From positions 46,253 to 110,252 of IMG/VR virus record IMGVR_UViG_3300043775_001610: a DNA stretch of 64,000 nucleotides, one strand, 5' to 3'. A program made the translations under genes and the position numbers. The DNA comes from a virus. Below the pieces are notes generated by a model. That model ran no database searches and had not been told where the DNA came from. It was given only the letters and a program-made list of their open reading frames with translations. Positions 26,097-35,327 of the stretch are shown in pieces. Every line of letters starts with the position of its first letter. Positions within the stretch are counted from its first letter, which is position 1.

Positions 26097-26524
26097 ATAA
26101 CAAGATACATAAAGTATTAAGTCATTCAAGATCTAAAGACCAGATGGTTGCTTGGTGCTATCCAGATAAAAAGAGATTGCTATACTCTTATTCACAAGTT
26201 TTAAAAACTATGGAGAATGCATACTCAACTAGTCAGGTAGCTCAAATGCTTGGTAAGCATAAGGTTACTATAGAAGATTATATTTTGGACGGCAAGATAA
26301 GATATCCTCAGAAAGTATATCCAATAGGTAATCCAGATAGTACATGGTATAAGTTTATGTATAGTGAATCGGACATTATGGACATTCATGAGTTTATATT
26401 AGAATCAGGGTATTCTAATAATATGCCTTCAAAAAATGAGATGAAGGCTCTTCTCAAACACAACACTATATTGTATACTAAGACAACAGAAGGGAACTTT
26501 GTGCCAGTATGGAAAGCAGAGTAG
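26042..26524 (+). CDS. MerR/excisionase-type DNA-binding protein
   Basis: 160 residues with a lysine-rich start (MDRKKRKQSAKS). A winged-helix signature lies near 60-90: YSTSQVAQMLGKHKVTIEDY followed by LDGKIRYP, the pattern 'T...A..L.....T...W...G.I' of MerR/Xis helix-turn-helix domains. A short helical region follows. The start overlaps the previous gene; a shorter form from ATG 26144 is possible. As the only clear helix-turn-helix in the early half, it is a candidate regulator of the palindromic promoters. Confidence 0.6.
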   Translation: MDRKKRKQSAKSIRYFFLNNKIHKVLSHSRSKDQMVAWCYPDKKRLLYSYSQVLKTMENAYSTSQVAQMLGKHKVTIEDYILDGKIRYPQKVYPIGNPDSTWYKFMYSESDIMDIHEFILESGYSNNMPSKNEMKALLKHNTILYTKTTEGNFVPVWKAE

Positions 26525-26631
26525 CACCAGCAAGAGTTGTAGTATGTGAAATATGTAAAAAAGAATTAGTAGTGCGTTGGGGCATTTTTGCCCATGACAC
26601 TTTAAGCAGACATAGAAAGGCGGAGCACTAA
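26509..26631 (+). CDS. 40-residue C2H2-like zinc-finger protein
   Basis: An ATG at 26509 opens a 40-residue protein with CEIC near residue 13 and a HDTLSRHRKAEH tail that supplies histidines, so a Cys2-His2 finger is likely. It overlaps the upstream gene by 16 bp and its TAA overlaps the next ATG (TAATG). The coupling and the conserved zinc pattern support a real gene despite the size. Confidence 0.55.
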   Translation: MESRVAPARVVVCEICKKELVVRWGIFAHDTLSRHRKAEH

Positions 26632-26840
26632 TGGAAAAAGGAACTCAAGTTAGAGTAGATCTATCTTTTACACGCAACCTTGGAAACTTTGAAAGCATTA
26701 AGATTGGTATCGGAGTTGACGACTTTGTTAGAGAAGGCGAAACAGTAGATGCCGCAGCAGATCGAGTCTATAAGTTTGTAGAAGATAAGCTAATTCAAAA
26801 GACACAAGAAGTAGAAGAGGAATTGCGTGGCAGTAAATAA
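26631..26840 (+). CDS. Hypothetical protein in replication operon
   Basis: 69 residues, ATG with GGCGGAG 9 nt upstream, coupled to the gene before and overlapping the next by 14 bp. It has a beta-alpha build: beta strands (VRVDLSFTRNLG, SIKIGIGVDD) followed by a long acidic helix. No known motif. Position just before the helicase genes suggests a replication accessory role. Confidence 0.55.
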   Translation: MEKGTQVRVDLSFTRNLGNFESIKIGIGVDDFVREGETVDAAADRVYKFVEDKLIQKTQEVEEELRGSK

Positions 26841-27141
26841 AGAACCCTACATCCTACTTTCTTTGTATTCTAATTTATATGAGGAGGCTTATAAGTCAAA
26901 GCCAACCATCAATAGGTACAAGGAGAAGTGGGCGATGCAAGATGTTATAGACAGCATAGGGTTTGACAGAGCTAAAGAAGTTTTAGAGTATTATTTTAAA
27001 ACTGGAAAGAATAGGCACCCGCTAAATTTCTTTTACAACAACTTTGATCGAATAGAGGATATGATGATTCAGATTAAAGAAGATAGAATTAACAGAAGCC
27101 GTCTGTTGCAAGAGACTAAAAGAATGGTTGAGGATAATTAG
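26827..27141 (+). CDS. Hypothetical helical protein upstream of the helicase (loader candidate)
   Basis: 104 residues, GTG start, all-helical and basic in the middle (SKPTINRYKEKWAMQDV, then YYFKTGKNRHPLNFFYNNF). Its last base overlaps the GTG of the DnaB-like helicase. In many phages a small helical protein in this place loads the helicase on DNA, so it is a candidate loader, but I see no loader-specific motif. Confidence 0.55.
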   Translation: MAVNKEPYILLSLYSNLYEEAYKSKPTINRYKEKWAMQDVIDSIGFDRAKEVLEYYFKTGKNRHPLNFFYNNFDRIEDMMIQIKEDRINRSRLLQETKRMVEDN

Positions 27142-28376
27142 TGAATACAGAAGCAGAACTAATTTCAGCAGTTTGTAAAAACAAAGACATAAGCACCATT
27201 CTTGCAGATAATTCAGACGACCTATTTGTATCTCATAAAGATATCTGGGAAGGCCTCAAGTCATACTATTATAAGTTTAGGGCAGTTCCAGAGGCTGGAA
27301 TTTTGCAGGATAAGTTTAAAGACTTTGAGCCAGTTGAAACAAAAGGGGAGACTGGATACTATTTAGACAAACTAAAAAATGAATTTGTTGGCAACAAGCT
27401 AAAGACAATTCTTATGCAGGCTGGCTCATCTCTGAAAGAAGATGCACCATCTAGAGTGCTTGGAACAATGCAGTCTCAACTAGCAAACTTAAGTAGATAC
27501 ACTAATAATGTTAAAGACTTAGATATCACAGACCTTGACTCAGCTGAAAGACACTATGAGTCAGTTAAAACTAGATCTCTAGCAATGGGAGGAAGCCCAG
27601 GAATTTTAACTGGCTTTGAAGCTATAGATAAGGCCTACCCAACTGGTATGGCTCCAGGTCACCTCATTGTTGCAATTGGATGGCCAGGACGAGGAAAGAC
27701 ATGGTTCACATCTTATTTAGCATGCAAAGCTTGGGAGCAAGGGTTTAAGCCAATGATTGTTTCTCTTGAAATGGCTCCAGAAAATATGCGAGATCGAATT
27801 TACACAATGTTAGGATCTGGATTATTTAGAGCCAGCGATCTTTCTAAGGGTGATATTAACATTGATGATTTTAAAACTTGGGGAAAGAAAAAAACCGAAG
27901 GTAAGAATAGTTTTATCCTTGTCTCAAATGAAGGTGCTGGAGAAGTAACACCAGCAACTATTCAAGGAAAGATCGATCAACATAAACCAGATCTAGTTAT
28001 CCTTGACTACCATCAGCTGTTCAATGATAATAAGAGAAGTAATTCTGAAGTTGAAAGAAATAGAAATATCTCAAGAGACTTCAAACTCCTTGCCGTAACA
28101 AATGGAATTCCTATTATTGATATCACTGCTGCAACTGCAGATGATATCTCAGATCAAAAGGAACCCCCAATGATGAGTCAGGTTGCATGGTCAAAAGCCA
28201 TTGAGTATGATGCTGATATGGCTATTGCAATTCATAAGCATGCTAATACAGATCTTATTGAGGTTGTCTCTAGAAAGAATAGACATGGACATGACTTTAG
28301 GTTCTTCCTTGACTGGGATATAAATAGGGGAGTAATTACTCCAATCTATGAAGACCTTCCAGAGCTGAGCAAGTGA
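27141..28376 (+). CDS. dnaB: DnaB-like replicative helicase
   Basis: 411 residues, GTG start. It belongs to the RecA-fold SF4 helicases that unwind the fork. Walker A is GWPGRGKT at residues 180-187 and Walker B is LVILD with Asp289. The second half also carries the glutamate in SLEMAPENM and an arginine-rich segment near 300-320. It is shorter than bacterial DnaB (~450-470), mainly at the N-terminus, as usual in phages. It lies directly before the primase gene, as expected for a helicase-primase pair. Confidence 0.9.
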   Translation: MNTEAELISAVCKNKDISTILADNSDDLFVSHKDIWEGLKSYYYKFRAVPEAGILQDKFKDFEPVETKGETGYYLDKLKNEFVGNKLKTILMQAGSSLKEDAPSRVLGTMQSQLANLSRYTNNVKDLDITDLDSAERHYESVKTRSLAMGGSPGILTGFEAIDKAYPTGMAPGHLIVAIGWPGRGKTWFTSYLACKAWEQGFKPMIVSLEMAPENMRDRIYTMLGSGLFRASDLSKGDINIDDFKTWGKKKTEGKNSFILVSNEGAGEVTPATIQGKIDQHKPDLVILDYHQLFNDNKRSNSEVERNRNISRDFKLLAVTNGIPIIDITAATADDISDQKEPPMMSQVAWSKAIEYDADMAIAIHKHANTDLIEVVSRKNRHGHDFRFFLDWDINRGVITPIYEDLPELSK

Positions 28377-28663
28377 CCCATAAAAATATTAAAAGGTTTC
28401 AGATAAGAGTTGAGTTTTTAGATGATTCTGACATGATCAGAATTAAAAAACAATATGAAGATTTGCTTGTAAGCCAAATGAAAGATTCTGGATACGCCAG
28501 GGTACTTGACATAGACCCAGCTTTTTCGGTAGAATTTGACGGACAGACATGGAAGTTCTTAATGACTCTCCATGGAGTTTATGTAGGAAAGAAGAAGGCA
28601 TGGCAATTAGAGGGTATGACACAAGGAAAGTTGATACAACGGAATATTCCCATGCCCACATAA
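28373..28663 (+). CDS. Hypothetical protein between helicase and primase
   Basis: 96 residues, GTG start overlapping the helicase stop by 4 bp; its 3' end overlaps the primase start by 64 bp. It has an alternating helix/strand make-up (IKRFQIRVEFLDDSDM..., FSVEFDGQTWKFLM). No motif is recognised. The unusual overlap suggests that both frames are used there or that the primase starts later. Confidence 0.5.
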   Translation: MTHKNIKRFQIRVEFLDDSDMIRIKKQYEDLLVSQMKDSGYARVLDIDPAFSVEFDGQTWKFLMTLHGVYVGKKKAWQLEGMTQGKLIQRNIPMPT

Positions 28664-29589
28664 GGTCAATAGTACAAGGCCTAGGAATAGATATGGTTGG
28701 AGAAACATCCAACGACTTTTTAGCATACTGCCCATTTCATTCAAATAGACACACATCAAGCTTTAGTATAAGTAAAACAAAGGGTGCCTACATTTGTTTT
28801 AACCCTTCTTGCGGTGAGGCTGGAACCTTAAGCGATCTAGTAAAAAAGATTTTAAACAAAAATGAATTTCAGTCTTTAAGATATATTGAATCAAAGCAGT
28901 CTGAGTCGCTAGAAAATTTTGATGAATCATTAAAGGATATCTTAGAAGATAAGCCAGACTTTATTGAATTTCCAGCAGACAAATTGATTAACTTGCATAA
29001 TGGATTAATTAACAGCAACAAAGCTCAGGAATATTTAAAGTCTCGTGGTATTGATTTAGATTCAATTAAACATTTTTCATTAGGATATTCAGAAAATATG
29101 GACATGATAACTGTTCCAGTTCATAGTCCAGACGGAATAGCCGTAGGTGTTGTTGGAAGATCTATTTCTGATAAGAGGTTTAAGAATAGCAAAGACCTTC
29201 CAAGAAGTAAGACTATGTTTAATATACACCGTGCTAAAAAAATTGGAGATAGGGTTATTGTTGTAGAGTCCAGTTTTGATGCAATTCGTGTTCACCAAGC
29301 TGGATTTCCAAATGTTGTTGCTACGCTTGGTGGTCATATATCTGGACAAAACCTTAGTCTATTGAATAGATATTTTAATACAGTTATTATTATGACAGAT
29401 GCAGACAAGGCGGGGAGAGATTTAGGCTCAACAATTGCATATAAACTAAGTAACAAAAACATCTTGTGGGCATCGCATTCTTATGGTAGAATATATCCAG
29501 AGGGTGTAAAAGATGCAGGTGATATGTCTGATGAAGATATTAAAGCCTGTATAACAAATGCCATATCTAATTTCGAATACAGAACTTAA
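28600..29589 (+). CDS. DnaG-type primase (zinc-binding and Toprim domains)
   Basis: 329 residues from ATG 28600 (purine-rich GAAGAAGG just upstream). An ATG 51 bases earlier would add 17 residues without family support. The N-terminal zinc-binding motif is CPFH (near residue 40) and CFNPSC (near 65). The Toprim core shows VVESSFDA near 212-219 and IIMTDADKAG near 250-260, which give the catalytic Glu and the DxD metal site. It makes RNA primers for the fork. No helicase-binding C-terminal domain is evident, so it is shorter than bacterial DnaG. Confidence 0.85.
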   Translation: MAIRGYDTRKVDTTEYSHAHIRSIVQGLGIDMVGETSNDFLAYCPFHSNRHTSSFSISKTKGAYICFNPSCGEAGTLSDLVKKILNKNEFQSLRYIESKQSESLENFDESLKDILEDKPDFIEFPADKLINLHNGLINSNKAQEYLKSRGIDLDSIKHFSLGYSENMDMITVPVHSPDGIAVGVVGRSISDKRFKNSKDLPRSKTMFNIHRAKKIGDRVIVVESSFDAIRVHQAGFPNVVATLGGHISGQNLSLLNRYFNTVIIMTDADKAGRDLGSTIAYKLSNKNILWASHSYGRIYPEGVKDAGDMSDEDIKACITNAISNFEYRT

Positions 29590-29605
29590 AAAATACGTGG
29601 TTACA

Positions 29606-29622
29606 AACGGATATATACCGTT
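29606..29622 (+). promoter_or_regulatory. Inverted repeat upstream of the ssDNA-binding protein gene
   Basis: AACGG-ATATATA-CCGTT lies 20 nt before the ATG at 29642, with a good Shine-Dalgarno (AAGGAG) in between. It could be an operator or mRNA hairpin controlling the abundant ssDNA-binding protein. I see no clear -35/-10 pair. Confidence 0.35.
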
Positions 29623-29641
29623 ACATACATAAGGAGAAAAA

Positions 29642-30316
29642 ATGGGAATAGTAAAAGGTTTGTCAGGAATGACAAAAGCAATGGACAAGGTTACATACAC
29701 TAGTTCAGAAGATAGCAAGGCAAAATGGTTAAAGATTGAAGATGGAGAAGCTGTCAAGATTCGCTTCTTACAAGAGCTTGATCCAGATTCACCACACTAT
29801 AATGAAAAAATGGGTTGCGGATTTTTTGCAATTGAGCACACGAACCCTAAAGATTACCGCCGTAAGGCATTAGATACAATGGAAGATGAAGGCCGTGACT
29901 GGGCTCAAGAGCAGCACCGCAAGGATCCAAAGGCTGGATGGGGTGCAAGAAAGCGTCTCTACATTAATGTTCTAGTCGATGACGGAAAGACTGAGCCATA
30001 TGTAGCAATTCTTTCTCAGGGAGTAAGTGGTAAAACAATTACACCAACACTGATTGAGTATGCAAATGAAATGGGAAGTATAACAAACCTAATGTGGCGT
30101 GTAAAGCGCAGTGGTCTTAAGACAGACACAAGCTATACTATTATCCCTTTGGCTAAAGATGAAAAGCCATTTGACTTTTCTGCTGTTGAGCTTTTTGATT
30201 TAGAAAAGACAGCAGTGCGTAGTGTTCCATACGCAGAGCAGGAAGCATTTTATACTGGTGAGTCAGCTCCAGAAGAGCGAGATTCATCTTCAACAAGTAG
30301 CAGCGTCGACTGGTAA
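29642..30316 (+). CDS. gp32-like single-stranded DNA-binding protein
   Basis: 224 residues, ATG with AAGGAG at spacing 5. An OB-fold-like core (KWLKIEDGEAVKIRFLQEL...) is followed by a basic aromatic middle (WGARKRLYINVLVDDG) and a Ser/Asp/Glu-rich tail ending in VDW. The tail resembles the acidic C-termini of T4 gp32 and other phage SSBs, which contact replication partners. It lies between primase and polymerase, as in T4-like modules. A second, bacterial-type SSB is encoded at 35320. Confidence 0.7.
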   Translation: MGIVKGLSGMTKAMDKVTYTSSEDSKAKWLKIEDGEAVKIRFLQELDPDSPHYNEKMGCGFFAIEHTNPKDYRRKALDTMEDEGRDWAQEQHRKDPKAGWGARKRLYINVLVDDGKTEPYVAILSQGVSGKTITPTLIEYANEMGSITNLMWRVKRSGLKTDTSYTIIPLAKDEKPFDFSAVELFDLEKTAVRSVPYAEQEAFYTGESAPEERDSSSTSSSVDW

Positions 30317-30341
30317 CAGAGAGTATAGGCGGAGAATTAAG

Positions 30342-33300
30342 TTGAACTTCACACATTTGCATGTGCATTCTTTCTATTCATTAATGGATGGGCTTAATTC
30401 TCCTGCCGAACTTGTAAAGGCTGCTAAAGAGGCTGGTCAAACTTTCTTGGCAATTACTGATCATGGAACATTATCTTCTCACCGTGAAATGCAAATAGCA
30501 TGCAAAGAGCAAGGAATCAAGCCGATACTTGGCGTTGAAGCATATATTTCACCGACAGATAGATTTGATAGATCTTCAAAAACTGATAAATCTATTCAGG
30601 CTTACAATCATATTATTCTTTTAGCTAAAAATAAAAAGGGTCTAGAGAATATAAACACACTCCAAGAGCTTGCTTGGACAGAAGGCTTTTATCACAAGCC
30701 AAGAATTGACAGAGAGGTTTTAAACGATTATGCAGAAGGTATTATTGTATTGTCTGGATGTCTTAACGGTCTTATTTCTAAGGCTATTGAAAAAGGCGAG
30801 TTCTCTGAAGCTAAAATGGTTCTCAAAGATTTTCAGAAAACTTTTGGTAAAGACTTTTATGTTGAGGTTCAATCTCACAACCCCGAAGAAATAAACTCAA
30901 AGCTGCTTGAATTTGCAGATGAGTTGGGAATCAAGGCGGTGGCAACAGGTGATGCCCACTTCGCTAAAGAAGAAGATAGAGTTTTAGAAGAAGCAATGCT
31001 TATTCTATCAACATCTCCTAAATCAGATAAAGATGCTGACTTTGATATATCTAGACAAATGCCAAACATGATAGACAGATTTAATTATCTCTATCCAGAC
31101 CGTAGAATATCGTTTCAAGACTATAATCTATTTATTCAAAGCAGGTCTGAAATTGAGGCGGACTTTAATAAAGTAGGCATTACTCGTACAGATATATATG
31201 ATAATACAATGGAAATTGCTAATAAGATTGGTGAGTATGACTTCCATGAGGGCCTAGATCTGCTGCCTATCCCAAAGACCAATGCTGATAAGAAACTGTC
31301 TGATATGGCCTTAGAAGGCCTTAAAAGACTATCTCTTGACAAAGATCAGGTCTACTTAGATAGAATTGCAGAAGAGTTATCTATAATTAAAGATAAGGCA
31401 TTTGCCTCATATTTCCTAGTTGTAGCAGATATGATTACATGGGCTAAATCAAATAATATTATGGTTGGTCCAGGTCGTGGTTCTGCAGCAGGCTCATTAG
31501 TTTGCTATGCTCTTGGAATTACGGATGTAGATCCAATTAAATATGATTTACTTTTCTTTAGATTTATTAACCCTGAGCGTAATGACTTCCCAGACATTGA
31601 TACAGATTTTGAAGACCGCCGACGTAAAGAAGTAAAAGATTATTTAAAGAAGAAGTTTAAACACGTTGCATCTATTTCCACATTTACTTATTTTAAAGAT
31701 AAGGGTGTTATTAGAGATGCTGCTAGAGTGTTTATGGTTCCTCTTTCAGATGTTAATCGTGCAATGAAATCTATCGATACGTTTGAAGATTTTATGGATT
31801 CACCAAACACAAAAGAGTTCAGAGCAAAGTACCCAGAGGTGACTTGGCTTGCGGAAAGGCTTCGTGGAAAGATTCGAAGTGTTGGAGTGCATGCTGCAGG
31901 TGTTGTCGTAGCAAAAGATGATTTAAGAAAGTATGCACCAATAGAGTCTAGAGCCGATGCAAATGATGAGGTATCTGGAAGAATTCCAGTCGTGGCATAC
32001 GATATGGATACGGTTGCAGATATAGGTCTTATTAAGCTAGATGCCCTAGGTCTTAAGACTTTATCTGTGATCTCAGATACATTAAAATCAGTTAAGGATA
32101 GACACGGTAAAGAAATTGATCTTTACTCCATACCACTTGACGATCAAAAAGTTTACAAGATGTTTAATGATGGATATACAAAGGGTGTTTTCCAAGCAGA
32201 AGCAACACCATACACAAACCTTCTAATCAAAATGCAGGTAGATAAGTTTGAAGATCTTGCAGCATCCAATGCTCTGGTTAGACCAGGTGCAATGAATACT
32301 GTCGGTGCTTCATATATTAAGCGTAAGCATGGAAATGAAGCAGTTAACTATATCCACCCAATTATGAAACCATTTACAGAAAACACATATGGGGTTATTA
32401 TTTATCAAGAGCAGGTTATGCAAGCATGCGTACACCTTGGAGGAATGACTTGGTCAGAAGCTGATAAGGTTAGAAAGGTTATTGGTAAAAAGCAAGATGC
32501 AAAGGAACTCAGTCCGTTCAAAGATAAGTTTATTCAAGGCGCTAAAAAGCATATCAGCTCCGATGAAGCAGAAAGTCTCTGGAAAACATTCGAAGCTCAC
32601 GCTGGATACTCATTCAATCGTAGTCACGCTGTCGCTTATTCTATGCTTTCTTATTATACCGCTTGGCTTAAGTGCTATTATCCTTTGGAATTTTTATTCT
32701 CGATCCTTAAGAATGAAGGAGACAAGGACGCCAGAACAGGTTATTTGATTGAGGCTAAAAGGCTTGGTATTAAAGTTAAGCTGCCACATGTAAATGAATC
32801 AGATGTAAACTTTTCACTACAAAAAGATTCAATTAGATTTGGTTTAGCTGAAGTTAAATTTATTTCAGACAGCATTGCAAATAAAATTATTGAAAAGAGA
32901 CCGTATGAAAACTATAAAGATTTTGTTGACAAAGCATCCAAAAAGGGTAGCGGCATTAACTCTAGGGCCGTTAATTCTCTCAATGCTATTGGGGGTGCTG
33001 CTTTTGATGATAATCCTAGAAGCGGTAAAGAAGGAGAGTCTTATTACGAATTTTTAGGAATACCTTCGTTTAATCTTTCTAACTTAGAGCCAAGGGTCAA
33101 GGCACAAGCTAGACCTATTGATGAGTTTGAAGAGCTAGGATCGTTTGTTATGTTTGGTATGGCTAAAAGCATAAAGCGTGGGAATGGTTGGTCACGAATA
33201 GAACTTGTTGATGAAAGTGGATCAGTTGGGCTGTTCGATATTGAGCAGACAAAAATAGAAACAAACAAAATGTATTTTGTTTTAGTTGGAGACAATAGAA

Positions 33301-33611
33301 TATCTAGATATATAGATGTAGATTCTATTACCAAAGATTCAGATGATCCATTTGTAAAGTATTTATATGCAAAGTCTTACCCTATTGACGAAAATCAAAG
33401 GTTTGTGATAAGCTATACTCCATATAAAACAAAAGCTGGAAAAACCATGGCTCACCTTGTAATGTCAGATAAAGATAAGAATCTAAATAGAGCAATTGTA
33501 TTTTCAAGCATGTATCCGATTTCTTTGGCAAAAATGCGAGAGGGAATGATATGCGAGCCAGTTCTAAAAACTTTAGAAGATGGAACACTTATGGTTAAGG
33601 AAGTAAAATGA
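30342..33611 (+). CDS. dnaE: DNA polymerase III alpha subunit (DnaE type)
   Basis: 1,089 residues from TTG 30342, supported by GGCGGAG about 6 nt upstream. An in-frame ATG 120 bases earlier would lie inside the previous gene. The PHP domain starts at once (FTHLHVHSFYSLMDG). The catalytic triad is in PDIDTDF, with Asp418, Asp420 and Asp422; GPGRGSAAGS lies ~35 residues before it. After the palm and fingers comes a helix-hairpin-helix stretch and a C-terminal OB fold (GSFVMFGMAKSI...SVGLFD). This is the phage's own replicative polymerase. I see no separate proofreading epsilon gene; the PHP domain may do that job. Confidence 0.93.
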   Translation: MNFTHLHVHSFYSLMDGLNSPAELVKAAKEAGQTFLAITDHGTLSSHREMQIACKEQGIKPILGVEAYISPTDRFDRSSKTDKSIQAYNHIILLAKNKKGLENINTLQELAWTEGFYHKPRIDREVLNDYAEGIIVLSGCLNGLISKAIEKGEFSEAKMVLKDFQKTFGKDFYVEVQSHNPEEINSKLLEFADELGIKAVATGDAHFAKEEDRVLEEAMLILSTSPKSDKDADFDISRQMPNMIDRFNYLYPDRRISFQDYNLFIQSRSEIEADFNKVGITRTDIYDNTMEIANKIGEYDFHEGLDLLPIPKTNADKKLSDMALEGLKRLSLDKDQVYLDRIAEELSIIKDKAFASYFLVVADMITWAKSNNIMVGPGRGSAAGSLVCYALGITDVDPIKYDLLFFRFINPERNDFPDIDTDFEDRRRKEVKDYLKKKFKHVASISTFTYFKDKGVIRDAARVFMVPLSDVNRAMKSIDTFEDFMDSPNTKEFRAKYPEVTWLAERLRGKIRSVGVHAAGVVVAKDDLRKYAPIESRADANDEVSGRIPVVAYDMDTVADIGLIKLDALGLKTLSVISDTLKSVKDRHGKEIDLYSIPLDDQKVYKMFNDGYTKGVFQAEATPYTNLLIKMQVDKFEDLAASNALVRPGAMNTVGASYIKRKHGNEAVNYIHPIMKPFTENTYGVIIYQEQVMQACVHLGGMTWSEADKVRKVIGKKQDAKELSPFKDKFIQGAKKHISSDEAESLWKTFEAHAGYSFNRSHAVAYSMLSYYTAWLKCYYPLEFLFSILKNEGDKDARTGYLIEAKRLGIKVKLPHVNESDVNFSLQKDSIRFGLAEVKFISDSIANKIIEKRPYENYKDFVDKASKKGSGINSRAVNSLNAIGGAAFDDNPRSGKEGESYYEFLGIPSFNLSNLEPRVKAQARPIDEFEELGSFVMFGMAKSIKRGNGWSRIELVDESGSVGLFDIEQTKIETNKMYFVLVGDNRISRYIDVDSITKDSDDPFVKYLYAKSYPIDENQRFVISYTPYKTKAGKTMAHLVMSDKDKNLNRAIVFSSMYPISLAKMREGMICEPVLKTLEDGTLMVKEVK

Positions 33612-33832
33612 CATATAATGCAGAAGATGTATTTAAGACAATGAATGCCTCTAGAGTTTTAGTGGCTATATTAAGCAAGATGGGTTCTGTTGAAATATCA
33701 ACTGAAGATTTTATAAAAAGTACTAATGACGATATGCAGCTTTCAGTTACATACAATGATGAGTCACTATCTTTTGAGTTTAAGCTAGAGCCACTAGGAT
33801 TTAAATCTGATTATGAATTGGCTAACGATTAA
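33608..33832 (+). CDS. Hypothetical protein downstream of polymerase
   Basis: 74 residues, ATG overlapping the dnaE stop by 4 bp. It has an N-terminal helix (AEDVFKTMNASRVLVAILS), then beta strands (MQLSVTYNDESLSFEFKL). Small and acidic, with no motif. It may be a polymerase partner, but only its position supports that. Confidence 0.5.
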   Translation: MTYNAEDVFKTMNASRVLVAILSKMGSVEISTEDFIKSTNDDMQLSVTYNDESLSFEFKLEPLGFKSDYELAND

Positions 33833-33836
33833 TTAA

Positions 33837-34841
33837 ATGGACATTAACCTAGATGATATTCTGGCAAAGCTGGACCCTAAAACTAGAGCAAGGGTTCAGT
33901 CTGCAGTCGATATTCAAATCGAAAAGCAGCCAACGCCAAGCATAGGTTTAAACTTTGCCTTGAATGGCGGATTTGCTTATGGACGACAGATATTGGTTTG
34001 GGGAAATAAGTCAGCAGGAAAATCTTCATTTTGCTTGCAAATGATAGCACTTGCACAAAAAGAAGGTAAGACTTGTGCTTGGATTGATGCTGAGCATTCT
34101 TATGATCCAGAGTGGGCAGAAAAACTAGGAGTTAATTCAAAAGAACTAATTTATTCTCCAGCTAAAACTGTTAATGACATGGTAGATGTTGCAACAAAGC
34201 TTATGGAAGCAGGAGTTGATTTAATAGTAGTTGATTCTATTTCAGCATTACTACCAGCAATCTACTTTGAAAAAGATGGAAATGAAATGAAGGATTTGCA
34301 AGACACTAAGCAAATCGGCGCAGAAGCAAAGGATATGACTCACGCAGTCAAGATGTTAAATTATGCAAACAAAAACACACTACTTGTTCTCATCTCGCAA
34401 CAGCGAAATCAATTTGGATCTATGCATGCTAGTCACATCCCAACAGGTGGCATGGCAGTCAAGTTCTTTTCTTCCACGGTCATCAAGCTCTGGTCTTCAG
34501 AAGCTGAGGCTAATGCTATTAAAGCTGGCATTAAGGTTGGCGACAAAATTATTGAACAAAGAGTTGGGCGACCAGTTAATTGGATTGTTGATTACAACAA
34601 AGTCGGCCCCCCAAATTTATCAGGACAGTACGACTTTTACTACCAAGGGCAAGCTCTTGGTATAGATTATGTTGGAGAAACATTAGATGTTGCAGAAATG
34701 TGCGGCATTATTGAAAAGGGTGGAGCATGGTATACAGTAAATGGAGAACGTTTTCAAGGACGTGCAAAGGCTGTAGCATATTTAAAGGAAAATCCAGATG
34801 TTGTAGACAGCTTAATAGGAGAAATAAATGCCAAACATTAA
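33837..34841 (+). CDS. recA: RecA-like recombinase
   Basis: 334 residues. Walker A is GNKSAGKS at residues 56-63, followed by IDAEHSYDP and the Walker B strand LIVVDSISAL. A QRNQFG element corresponds to the L2-preceding loop. The C-terminus is short. It catalyses strand exchange and repair and probably drives recombination-dependent replication with the nucleases that follow. Its 3' end overlaps the next gene by 14 bp. Confidence 0.9.
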   Translation: MDINLDDILAKLDPKTRARVQSAVDIQIEKQPTPSIGLNFALNGGFAYGRQILVWGNKSAGKSSFCLQMIALAQKEGKTCAWIDAEHSYDPEWAEKLGVNSKELIYSPAKTVNDMVDVATKLMEAGVDLIVVDSISALLPAIYFEKDGNEMKDLQDTKQIGAEAKDMTHAVKMLNYANKNTLLVLISQQRNQFGSMHASHIPTGGMAVKFFSSTVIKLWSSEAEANAIKAGIKVGDKIIEQRVGRPVNWIVDYNKVGPPNLSGQYDFYYQGQALGIDYVGETLDVAEMCGIIEKGGAWYTVNGERFQGRAKAVAYLKENPDVVDSLIGEINAKH

Positions 34842-35019
34842 TGAGTTTTTTGGTTCAAAGAATGAAGAGCCTGTAGATAGCAGAGTTGAAAAGATAGAGC
34901 AGCAAAGACCATGCAGTAAATGTGAATTGTATGCTCCATATTATAATTTTAATCAGGCTACTTTAGAGATGTACTGGAAATGCCCATCTGGTCATGAGAC
35001 AAAGCACAAGCTTAACTGA
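34828..35019 (+). CDS. Small zinc-binding protein
   Basis: 63 residues overlapping the end of recA. After an acidic start come CSKC near residue 31 and a later Cys plus His (CPSGHETKH) that would complete a treble or ribbon zinc site. The stop shares one base with the next start. Role unknown; placement in the recombination operon suggests DNA or protein binding. Confidence 0.55.
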   Translation: MPNINEFFGSKNEEPVDSRVEKIEQQRPCSKCELYAPYYNFNQATLEMYWKCPSGHETKHKLN

Positions 35020-35327
35020 TGTCAGAAAGAGCAGAAGTAAAAAGAGATGGCGCCAAGGCACAGAAGAATAGTGGCCGTGGGGAATATCAAAAAGGTGATG
35101 CTAAGTGGAAAAATTTTGTAGTAGACTACAAAGAATCCAAAGCTTCATTTAATTTAAATAAAGATGTATGGGCTAAAATCTGTACAGATACTTTTAAGGT
35201 TAGCAGGGACATGCATCCAGCCCTTAAAATTATTATTGGTGGGGATTCCAAGGTCCGTCTTGGAATCATAGAGTGGTCAGTACTAGAAGAACTGATCACA
35301 TTTTGGGAGGAAAATAAAAATGGCTAA
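35019..35327 (+). CDS. PD-(D/E)XK (Hjc-like) resolvase/nuclease candidate
   Basis: 102 residues. The order NSGRG, then KGDA near residue 26, then FVVDYKES near 33-40, then SF follows the Ser/Gly-rich, GD and (D/E)xK motifs of Holliday-junction resolvases of the PD-(D/E)XK fold. That would make Asp27 and the Asp/Lys of VDYKE the catalytic residues. It is compact for the family. It lies between recA and ssb, which fits a recombination nuclease. The call rests on motif reading only. Confidence 0.5.
   Translation: MSERAEVKRDGAKAQKNSGRGEYQKGDAKWKNFVVDYKESKASFNLNKDVWAKICTDTFKVSRDMHPALKIIIGGDSKVRLGIIEWSVLEELITFWEENKNG

Noticed and set aside
30222-30341. Extra N-terminus for the DnaE gene
   Set aside because: It overlaps the ssDNA-binding protein gene; the PHP domain starts right after TTG 30342, which has a good ribosome site.
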